A DNA stretch of 64,000 nt from an uncultured Psychroserpens sp. (GTDB taxonomy: Bacteria > Bacteroidota > Bacteroidia > Flavobacteriales > Flavobacteriaceae): NCBI RefSeq assembly GCF_947503375.1, contig NZ_CANNDQ010000006.1, positions 242,685-306,684 on the forward strand. The letters run 5' to 3'. This document shows positions 36,057-43,252 of this stretch, one piece after another (position 1 is the first letter of the stretch; each line of letters starts with the position of its first letter). The notes under the pieces were generated by a model. That model had not been told where the DNA came from and did no database searches. It worked only from the letters and a program-made list of their open reading frames with translations. The position numbers were made by a program, and so were the translations under genes.

Positions 36057-36806
36057 ATGAGTAAGTTAAAAAACAAAGTCGCCGTAATTACAGGCGCAAA
36101 TAGTGGAATAGGATTAGCAACAGCTAAGCTATATTTGAAAGAAGGAGCAAAAGTTGTCATTTCTGGAAGACGACAAGAAGCTCTTGATGAAGTTGCGGAA
36201 GATTTAACTGGTGATTTCATCACTGTCCTAGCTGATGTTTCAAAGGCTGAAGATAACGTGCATTTAATAAATAAGACTACAAATGCATATGGAAACATAG
36301 ATATTCTATTCTTGAATGCAGGAATTGCACCTCCTACTCCAACTACAGAGATCTCTGAAGCACATTACGATGAGATATTCAATATTAACGTTAAAGGTCC
36401 AATATTGGCAATAAAAGAAGCATTACCACACATTAATGATAATGGCACTATTTTATTTACTAGTTCAATCGTTAGCAAGAAAGGTTTTGATGGTTTAGGT
36501 GTTTATTCAGCTAGTAAAGGTGCTATCCGTTCATTTGCAAGAGTATTAACCTCAGAAGTAAAATCTAGGGGTATTAGAGTTAACGCAATTGCACCAGGAC
36601 CGATTGACACACCAATATATGGTAAGATGGGCTTGCCGCAAGAAGTTGTTGAAGATATGGGTAAAGGTTTTGCAGCACAAGTACCTCTTGGTCGTTTTGG
36701 CACGTCTGAAGAAGTTGCCAAAACCGCACTATTCCTAGCTTCTGATGATGCATCTTATATTAATGGAATTGAATTAGAGGTAGATGGTGGTCTGAGTCAG
36801 ATATAA
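36057..36806 (+). CDS. Short-chain dehydrogenase/reductase (SDR)
   Basis: A 249-residue NAD(P)-dependent oxidoreductase. Cofactor loop TGANSGIGLATAK near residue 13, NAG in FLNAGIAPP, catalytic Ser in FTSSIVSKKG, Tyr-Lys in YSASKGAIRSF, and the C-terminal VNAIAPGPIDTP and ASYINGIELEVDGG: a complete classical SDR. Arg-Arg after the second strand (SGRRQ) favours NADP. The substrate is unknown. It is controlled, by inference, by the TetR protein next door. TetR-SDR pairs often respond to reactive carbonyls or quinones. Confidence 0.92.
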   Translation: MSKLKNKVAVITGANSGIGLATAKLYLKEGAKVVISGRRQEALDEVAEDLTGDFITVLADVSKAEDNVHLINKTTNAYGNIDILFLNAGIAPPTPTTEISEAHYDEIFNINVKGPILAIKEALPHINDNGTILFTSSIVSKKGFDGLGVYSASKGAIRSFARVLTSEVKSRGIRVNAIAPGPIDTPIYGKMGLPQEVVEDMGKGFAAQVPLGRFGTSEEVAKTALFLASDDASYINGIELEVDGGLSQI

Positions 36807-36828
36807 TTTAATTCATTATTTTTTATTA

Positions 36829-36856
36829 GAGCCGAATTTAATTTCGGCTCTTGTTG
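36829..36856 (+). terminator. Terminator after the SDR gene
   Basis: GAGCCGAA (36829-36836) pairs with TTCGGCTC (36843-36850) across 6 bases, followed by TTGTTGTT. The T-tract is interrupted by G, so strength may be moderate. Confidence 0.75.
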
Positions 36857-36867
36857 TTAATAACAAC
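36853..36867. promoter_or_regulatory. Perfect 15-bp palindrome, possible operator
   Basis: GTTGTTA-A-TAACAAC. The half-site reappears immediately after (GTTAACAAC). It lies 70 bp before the ATG at 36937, in front of the gene pair that ends with an AraC regulator. Confidence 0.4.
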
Positions 36868-36936
36868 GTTAACAACATCTACTACATGCCTTACATGCGA
36901 CTTGCATTATTTCTATTTTTAATAAAACATAAAGCC

Positions 36937-37353
36937 ATGACAAATAGATCTACAGACCTTAAAGCTATTAGACCCATCATTGCTTCTGCTATAGTTAATG
37001 ATTCTATGACTAGTGAAGAGCAATTTCAAAATAAAACCCTAAGACCTATTATAAAATTGCAAAATGATTTGTTAGTTGCAGTTTTTAAAAACTACATTAA
37101 TAAACATAAAAATGTGTTTTATGATCTATCATTGAGTAAGCAATTAGATTATATTGAAAATGCAATTCACAAGGATATGAAGTTTAGAAATTCATTAAAA
37201 GGAATGATTATTGGTCAATTTACCATTGAAGAATATGGTGTTTATATTCAAAACTCCTCTGCCTTGAACAAGCGTATGATGAATATTGTTAGAGAACGCT
37301 ATATAAGCAACATACAATTGCTTCAACATCAAGTTGTCGCAAAAGCTGTTTAA
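36937..37353 (+). CDS. Small conserved helical protein of unknown function
   Basis: A 138-residue soluble protein. I start at the ATG at 36937 (MTNRSTDLKAIRPIIASA), because the longer frame from 36886 adds a hydrophobic run not typical of its relatives. Conserved-looking blocks: SEEQFQNKTLRPIIKLQNDL, KHKNVFYDLSLSKQLDYIE, FRNSLKGMIIGQFTIEEY and SALNKRMMNIVRERYI. Flavobacterial homologues are sometimes labelled glyoxalase, but the metal-binding layout of that fold is absent. It precedes an AraC-type regulator gene by 13 bp. Confidence 0.7.
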   Translation: MTNRSTDLKAIRPIIASAIVNDSMTSEEQFQNKTLRPIIKLQNDLLVAVFKNYINKHKNVFYDLSLSKQLDYIENAIHKDMKFRNSLKGMIIGQFTIEEYGVYIQNSSALNKRMMNIVRERYISNIQLLQHQVVAKAV

Positions 37354-37366
37354 ATAGTGTTCTCTT

Positions 37367-38113
37367 TTGAATTATAGGCAAGAAATAAACTATTCTGAGG
37401 CTATTAACTGTTATTGGGAATCTCATGATATGGCTTCAAAGTCTGAATATGTTTACCCTTCTTTACCTGAACCATACATTAATTTATTTTTTCCTTTAGA
37501 GCTAAACTTTGAGGCAAAGGTTAAAGGGATATCATGGACATATGATTATTTTAAAATGCATGCCAAACTATTTGGAGTTTCACTTAATTTACGAGGATTT
37601 CTACAATTGCATTTAACAAAAAGTATTGCTATTTCTAATAAGACTCTGACTCTAAAAGAAATTGGTAATTATGAAGAAGAACTATTAATTGCCGCTATTC
37701 AAAACGCAACATCATTTGATGCACGTATTGCTGTTTTTAAAGCATATTACGAGAAGAAACTTGAACATCCTTTGTCGAAACATCAAACGAACTTAAGTAA
37801 CGCTTTTATTTATTTTTTATCAGCTTATGAAAACTCTAGAGTTATAGAAAATTACGCAAATCATATTGCTTTTACACCGCGAACTATTAATAGATGGTTT
37901 GTAAATGAAATTGGTATAAATCCAAAGAAATTATCTCGTGTAATACGATTTCATTATGCTTTACAAGCACTTCATTCGCATAATGATAAAGGATTTTACT
38001 TAGATTATGGATATTATGATCAAGCTCATTTTATAAAAGAATTTAATGAATTTACTGGTAATTCGCCAGAACGCTACTTGAAAATAGTGTCCGATTTATA
38101 CAATATCAAATGA
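37367..38113 (+). CDS. AraC family transcriptional regulator
   Basis: A 248-residue regulator. The only in-frame start before the conserved N-terminal block is TTG at 37367; a stop (TAG at 37355) closes the frame upstream, and the first ATG (37430) would remove NCYWES, which belongs to the sensor domain. The C-terminal DNA-binding half has two helix-turn-helix units: YANHIAFTPRTINRWFVNE and KGFYLDYGYYDQAHFIKEF, then FTGNSPERYL. It lies 13 bp after a small conserved gene and probably in one transcript with it. Targets unknown. Confidence 0.82.
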   Translation: MNYRQEINYSEAINCYWESHDMASKSEYVYPSLPEPYINLFFPLELNFEAKVKGISWTYDYFKMHAKLFGVSLNLRGFLQLHLTKSIAISNKTLTLKEIGNYEEELLIAAIQNATSFDARIAVFKAYYEKKLEHPLSKHQTNLSNAFIYFLSAYENSRVIENYANHIAFTPRTINRWFVNEIGINPKKLSRVIRFHYALQALHSHNDKGFYLDYGYYDQAHFIKEFNEFTGNSPERYLKIVSDLYNIK

Positions 38114-38124
38114 GTACAATATCT

Positions 38125-38132
38125 TACTTTTG
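38125..38132 (+). promoter_or_regulatory. Candidate -7 box (TACTTTTG)
   Basis: An exact TAnnTTTG match 17 bp before the RDD protein start. No TTG at the usual distance. Confidence 0.4.
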
Positions 38133-38149
38133 AAGTCTAATCTATCATT

Positions 38150-38653
38150 ATGATTTTAAAACGTATTTTGGCTTATCTTTTAGATTATATAATCATTATT
38201 GCATATGCAGGTATATTATTTTTGTTGACACTAGTTATTCATCACATTTCAGATAAACCTATAATAACGCAAGACCCAATCACAGGAAACGTAATTAGTT
38301 TTTTTACATTAACCTTACCTGTGTTTTTATATTTCTATTTTTATGAAAGTAGTTCTAAAAATGGAACTTTAGGAAAACAGAAACTCAAAATTAGAGTGAT
38401 AAATAATACAAAACGAAACGTTTTTATTAGAGTTTTACTGAAGATTTTACCTTGGGAAATAGCTCATTTTGCAGTGCACTGGTCTGTTTATTACTCAAAT
38501 AAGAATATTGATACACCGTTATGGGTTTGGGTTCTTTTAATATTACCTCAAATAATCGTACTCATTTACTTTATGAGTGTATTGTTAAGTAGAGGCACAT
38601 CAAGTATATATGATAGAATTGCAAACACAGGTATTCAAGAATCGAGTCTCTAA
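38150..38653 (+). CDS. RDD family membrane protein
   Basis: A 167-residue inner-membrane protein with about four helices. It starts MILKRILAYLLDYIIIIAYA, where the RxxAxxxD pattern (RILAYLLDYI) is the RDD signature; NGTLGKQKLKIRVI is the second conserved block. Some RDD proteins act in Na+ or solute transport, but the family is poorly defined. It follows the AraC gene by 36 bp with a promoter-like box between and is convergent with the DUF4251 gene. Confidence 0.85.
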   Translation: MILKRILAYLLDYIIIIAYAGILFLLTLVIHHISDKPIITQDPITGNVISFFTLTLPVFLYFYFYESSSKNGTLGKQKLKIRVINNTKRNVFIRVLLKILPWEIAHFAVHWSVYYSNKNIDTPLWVWVLLILPQIIVLIYFMSVLLSRGTSSIYDRIANTGIQESSL

Positions 38654-38663
38654 CGGTCTACTT

Positions 38664-39218
38664 TTACTCTTCGATTAAACCAACATATCCTGAATAACTA
38701 ATAGGAAAACGACCAGCTCCATACAACGTCATATCGGTTTTTCTATTAGGATATAATTTAATGTTTACACGAAATGATTCGGTATTGCTTCTAGTCTTAA
38801 ATTTAATAGTGTAGCTTTCGTCTTTTGGATTTTTTTCTACTTCATAATCTTTCATTAATCCTTTAAATTGAATTGCATTGTCATCACTACTGTAATTGAT
38901 TTGCATTTGACGCTCACCGAAATACGGCAAGTAGGCTTTAATACTGTCGCCAACTATTCTCAAGTAGTTATCGATACCAAGAATGTTCATTTGATTAACA
39001 TTACTTCCAGGAGGAATAAGTCCTGAGCCTTGAAGTGAACCCATAGCTGAAGTTACTTGCGGATACGCTCTATCAGATTCTATATGAAAAGATTTGTTTT
39101 GAATCATTGAGTCTAAAAAAGCTATTTGCTCACTTGTTACTACTGATTTACTAGAATTACATGCAATGAATAGCATACTAAATATTAGAAAAAAAGAATA
39201 TGTAAGTCTAGACTTCAT
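38664..39218 (-). CDS. DUF4251 lipoprotein
   Basis: A 184-residue exported protein with lipobox MLFIAC (Cys at about 20). The mature part starts with an acid-rich helix (SEQIAFLDSMIQNKSFHIES) and ends with FPISYSGYVGLIEE. The block FHIESDRAYPQ, then NYLRIVGDSIKAYLPYFGE and LYPNRKTDMTLYG, is typical of the Bacteroidota DUF4251 family; function unknown. It is a single gene, convergent with the RDD gene with a 10-bp gap. Confidence 0.8.
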   Translation of the reverse strand: MKSRLTYSFFLIFSMLFIACNSSKSVVTSEQIAFLDSMIQNKSFHIESDRAYPQVTSAMGSLQGSGLIPPGSNVNQMNILGIDNYLRIVGDSIKAYLPYFGERQMQINYSSDDNAIQFKGLMKDYEVEKNPKDESYTIKFKTRSNTESFRVNIKLYPNRKTDMTLYGAGRFPISYSGYVGLIEE

Positions 39219-39307
39219 TCGATTTATATTAAAATTCTTCTATTTAAAGTTACAAATTTTCAATTGTTTTATAGATGATTAAACAATACTTAACAAAAAT
39301 TTATACT

Positions 39308-39685
39308 CTATTTAGTTTTTGTATCAATGATTTTCAGAGGTTGAATTTCTGGCTTAACCTTTTTGTAGACTTGCATTTGAATTCTTGTTAAAATATCATT
39401 CATGTCAGCTGTTTCCTGTATTTGCAAATTAAAAAGTGCATTGAGTTCATCTCTGCCATCATATTTTTCCTCAATATTTTGACGCTTGATCAAATAGTCT
39501 TCAACTTTTAATTTGAAAAGCACTTTTTGTTTTGCTGTCATTGCTAATTTAGCATCGTATGTATCAGCAATTTTATCTGTCTTAGCTTCAATTTCTGAAC
39601 TACCATCTCTAACTGGTGGATAGGGTTGTGCGTGACTTAAAGTTAGTCCAAGTGTAAATAATAGAGTTAAAAATATAGTTTTCAT
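39308..39685 (-). CDS. Small secreted helical protein of unknown function
   Basis: A 125-residue protein with signal peptide MKTIFLTLLFTLGLTLSHAQ. The mature chain is mostly helical (KTDKIADTYDAKLAMTAKQK, LFKLKVEDYLIKRQNIEEKY), resembling periplasmic CpxP/Spy-like helical proteins in size and charge, but no LTxxQ repeats are visible. Family not recognised. It has about 150 bp of upstream DNA that also holds the terminator of the next gene. Confidence 0.65.
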   Translation of the reverse strand: MKTIFLTLLFTLGLTLSHAQPYPPVRDGSSEIEAKTDKIADTYDAKLAMTAKQKVLFKLKVEDYLIKRQNIEEKYDGRDELNALFNLQIQETADMNDILTRIQMQVYKKVKPEIQPLKIIDTKTK

Positions 39686-39783
39686 AATATGTTTTAATGT
39701 TTTGATTTATAATAATTTATAAAAAAATAAAACACACACAAGTGTTTTAAAAAAATCTTAACAAATACATTTATTTATACTTG

Positions 39784-39820
39784 CAAAACAAAACCAGCCA
39801 TAATAATTACAGCTGGTTAT
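39784..39820 (-). terminator. Terminator after the 1092-residue sortilin-like gene
   Basis: AACCAGC (39792-39798) pairs with GCTGGTT (39812-39818). On the minus strand the stem is followed by TTGTTTTG, 20 bp past the stop at 39840. Confidence 0.65.
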
Positions 39821-39839
39821 ATTGCATGATTACATGTTA

Positions 39840-42800
39840 TTAATTTTTGTTCTCATAGCCACGACCTGGAGTATATGGTGCTCCAGAAGCGATCAATTGC
39901 TCTTCAAGCTTTTTAATATCTTCATTATATACTACTTCTATTTTACGTTTAATAGCATCAATTTGCCTTTTAGCGATGGCATAACTATCTCTATGTGTCT
40001 TAGTTGGAGCTGACGTTGAATATTTTTGTTCATAGCTTATCTTCCCAATTCTATTCGCTGGTGTTTGCGGTTGACTAATATCTAATGAGTATTTAATAGG
40101 GTCTCCATAGAGCTGAGTATTAATAGCCTTTAATTGGTCTTCAATTTTTAATACAGAAGCTGATAACGTTTCATAAGGTTGTTCAGAGCGTTCAATAGCT
40201 GCTTTAATATACTTTAGCTTATTATTAGCTTCACTAATAATGCTACGTGAAGCTGAGTAATCTGCTTCTAGTTGAGCTACTTGTTTTTGAAAAGCTACTT
40301 TTGCTGCTTTATCGGTAGCTGGCATTACAGTATTATTGAGTGCTTTTACAGTGAATGGTTTTGGATCAACTAATGAAGTCATCATGCCATCTTTATACAT
40401 ATCCATTTGAACAGTATATGTCCCTGGCTCTACAAGTGTACCTTCATCAATAGGTTCCCAAGGGTTATAAAATGACGAGGTACTCAAATCGATTGGGTTT
40501 GGTAATGTATATCTTAAATCCCAATGGAAGCGCTGTATACCTTCTGAAGGCTTTTTGAACTCTTTTTTTACAACGACTCCATCACTATTTTTTATGGTAA
40601 ACACTAGTTTTGGCTCTGCTTCATTACGTTCTGCTTTAAGCGCATCATAATCTGGATATGGCGTGTCCTTTTTATTTTTTATGAGCTCTTTTTCTTTTTC
40701 CTCACGCTTATCCTTCAATGATTTAAAAGTATCATTGTAATAAAATGTAATCATGGCCTCAGGACCTAAGTTATCTGCAGTGTAAAAATTATCACCTTGA
40801 AACGCTTTTCCAGGTAAACCAAGTGGCATGCTTTTTTCCCATACTAAAGCCTCTCGAATATTGTAAAGTTTTGCTGTTTCACTAGGTTTAATATTTTCAA
40901 CACTTCGTAGTGCCGAATAATCATCTAAGACATAAAAACCTCTACCAAAAGTCCCTAAAACCAAATCATTCTCACGCTCTTGAATAGCAATATCTCTAAC
41001 AGCAATTGTTGGTAGTCCTGCTGAAAGTTCTTTCCAACGTTGTCCTTGGTTTGGTGAAAAATAAGCACCATATTCTGTTCCACAAAAAATCAAGTCTTTA
41101 TCCATATGGTCTTCTTCTATAGCATATATACTACCATCAGGTAAATTGCTGCTAATATTAGACCAAGTAGTTCCTTTATCTGATGATTTAAAGATATAAG
41201 GCTTAAAATCTCCGTATTTATGATGATTAAAAGCGACATATATAACATTTGCATCATGTTTTGATAGATAAACAGCATTAACATAAGATTGTTTTGGTGC
41301 TCCAGAAATGCTTGAGATCTTTCTCCAAGAAGCGCCTCCGTTTTCTGTAATATGAACTAGCCCATCATCTGTACCAACAGCAATCAAGTTTTCATCTATT
41401 GGTGATTCAGACAAAGCTACAATACTTCCATATAATGATGTTGATCCATTCTTGGCTACAGCATCAATACTCACAATTCTATCATAAACTTTAAGTTTAT
41501 TTCGGTCTATTTGTTGGGATAAATCATCACTTATTACGTTCCAACTATTACCATAATCATTTGAACGAAACACCTTATTTGCTGCAAAGTACAAGCGCCC
41601 AGAAGTATGATTACTAACTGCTAATGGTGAATCCCAATTGAAGCGATACGCATCTTCACCATCACGTTCAGAAGGCTGTATTCCTACAATCTCTCCACTT
41701 TTCTTATCGTATCTTACTAAAAAACCATATTGCGATTGTGCATAAACAATATTAGGGTTTTCAGGATCAACCTGAGATTCAAAGCCATCTCCTCCATTGG
41801 TAATAAACCAATCAAAATTAGTTATACCATGATTAGTTAATACTCTAGATGGGCCACCAATGCTAAAATTATCTTGTGTACCACCATACACATTATAAAA
41901 TGGGTAATCATTATCTACAGCTACTTTATAAAACTGAGTTACAGGTATGTTTTCTTTAAAATCCCAAGTTTTTGCGGCATCAAATGTTTCATACATACCT
42001 CCATCACATCCTACAAGCCAGTGCTTGTTATTATTTGGATCTATCCACATGCAATGATTATCAACATGTTTGAAGACTTCACCTACGCCATTGAATGTTT
42101 TACCGCCATCATGGCTTACAGACATCCAAGTGTCCATTGAGTAAATCGTATTTGGATCTATTGGATCTGCAATAATTTCTTGGTAATAGTTACCACTTGT
42201 TCTATGACTACTTCGTTTTTCCCAACTTGCCCCTCGATTTGTAGATGCAAAAAACCCACCTTCACCATTGGCAGCTTCTACGATAGCGTAGATTATTTCT
42301 GGATCTGCAGGTGAAATTGCCAAGCCAATTCTTCCTAATTCAACTTTTGGCAGACCAGATTGACTAGTGACCCATGTTTTACCTCCATCTGTGCTCTTAT
42401 GAAGCCCAGAACCAGGACCTCCACCAACATAGGTATAAACATGACGTCTTCGTTGCAATGTAGATGCATATAATACGTCTGGATTTCTTGGATCCATAAC
42501 TACATCATTAACGCCTGTATGTTCATCAACAATTAAAATACTCTCCCAAGTTTCTCCACCATTAGTAGTTTTATACAATCCTCTATCGCCACCTTTTCGC
42601 CATAAAGGCCCAATTGCTGCAACATATACAACATTAGAATCATCTGGATGCACAATGATCTTTCCAATGTGTTCTGACGTTTTTAAGCCCATATGTTTCC
42701 ATGTAGCGCCTCCATCTATAGATTTATAAACACCATCCCCATAAGATACCGAACGTTGGTTATTGTTTTCACCTGTTCCAACCCAAATAACATTTGTATT

Positions 42801-43118
42801 ATTTGGATCTATGGTTACACAACCAATTGAATACGAACCTTCATTATCAAAAATTGGTGTAAACTCTACACCAGCGTTTACAGTTTTCCATACACCTCCA
42901 GCAGATGCAGCCACATAATACTCAAAAGGATTATTGGGATTTACTGCAACATCTGAAATACGACCAGAGGTTAATGATGGCCCAATACTCCTCCATTTAA
43001 GTCCACTAATCTTAATTTCATCTAATGGTTGTTTGTCTTCTTTTTTTGATTTTTGTGCATAGTTGAATTGCATACAGAATAATATGCTTAATGCACAAAG
43101 AATGGTTGATTTTTTCAT
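39840..43118 (-). CDS. Large secreted sortilin/VPS10-like BNR-repeat protein, copy 2
   Basis: A 1092-residue exported protein with signal peptide ending at NYAQ (about residue 21). Propeller part with Asp-boxes: SIDGGATW, TTNGGETW, STDGGKTW, STNRGASW, SHDGGKTF, SSDKGTTW. The opening IKISGLKWRSIGPSLTSGRI parallels copy 1 (LQLRSIGPAFMSGRIADIAI), and both end in APY plus a short tail, so they are clear paralogues with the same layout. No sialidase active site is obvious. A surface binding role or peptide/glycan processing is possible. It stands between its own terminator and an M16 peptidase gene on the same strand. Confidence 0.85.
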   Translation of the reverse strand: MKKSTILCALSILFCMQFNYAQKSKKEDKQPLDEIKISGLKWRSIGPSLTSGRISDVAVNPNNPFEYYVAASAGGVWKTVNAGVEFTPIFDNEGSYSIGCVTIDPNNTNVIWVGTGENNNQRSVSYGDGVYKSIDGGATWKHMGLKTSEHIGKIIVHPDDSNVVYVAAIGPLWRKGGDRGLYKTTNGGETWESILIVDEHTGVNDVVMDPRNPDVLYASTLQRRRHVYTYVGGGPGSGLHKSTDGGKTWVTSQSGLPKVELGRIGLAISPADPEIIYAIVEAANGEGGFFASTNRGASWEKRSSHRTSGNYYQEIIADPIDPNTIYSMDTWMSVSHDGGKTFNGVGEVFKHVDNHCMWIDPNNNKHWLVGCDGGMYETFDAAKTWDFKENIPVTQFYKVAVDNDYPFYNVYGGTQDNFSIGGPSRVLTNHGITNFDWFITNGGDGFESQVDPENPNIVYAQSQYGFLVRYDKKSGEIVGIQPSERDGEDAYRFNWDSPLAVSNHTSGRLYFAANKVFRSNDYGNSWNVISDDLSQQIDRNKLKVYDRIVSIDAVAKNGSTSLYGSIVALSESPIDENLIAVGTDDGLVHITENGGASWRKISSISGAPKQSYVNAVYLSKHDANVIYVAFNHHKYGDFKPYIFKSSDKGTTWSNISSNLPDGSIYAIEEDHMDKDLIFCGTEYGAYFSPNQGQRWKELSAGLPTIAVRDIAIQERENDLVLGTFGRGFYVLDDYSALRSVENIKPSETAKLYNIREALVWEKSMPLGLPGKAFQGDNFYTADNLGPEAMITFYYNDTFKSLKDKREEKEKELIKNKKDTPYPDYDALKAERNEAEPKLVFTIKNSDGVVVKKEFKKPSEGIQRFHWDLRYTLPNPIDLSTSSFYNPWEPIDEGTLVEPGTYTVQMDMYKDGMMTSLVDPKPFTVKALNNTVMPATDKAAKVAFQKQVAQLEADYSASRSIISEANNKLKYIKAAIERSEQPYETLSASVLKIEDQLKAINTQLYGDPIKYSLDISQPQTPANRIGKISYEQKYSTSAPTKTHRDSYAIAKRQIDAIKRKIEVVYNEDIKKLEEQLIASGAPYTPGRGYENKN

Positions 43119-43200
43119 TTTTAAAAATTGATTAAAATAAGTCTCTAAAGATAAGAAAGTAATTCGGTTTTATATATTGACTAGCAGAATTACCGAATAA

Positions 43201-43230
43201 AAAAAGCAGCTACTTTACGTAACTGCTTCT
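43201..43230 (-). terminator. Terminator after the M16 peptidase gene
   Basis: On the minus strand GAAGCAGTTAC pairs with GTAGCTGCTTT (one mismatch) and a T-run follows, 22 bp past the stop at 43253. Confidence 0.8.
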
Positions 43231-43252
43231 TATGTTATTAATGTGTGGTCAT

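Noticed and set aside
36886..36936. N-terminal extension of the 138-residue protein with a hydrophobic run
   Set aside because: The palindromic site and terminator lie just before it, and the conserved sequence begins at the ATG at 36937.
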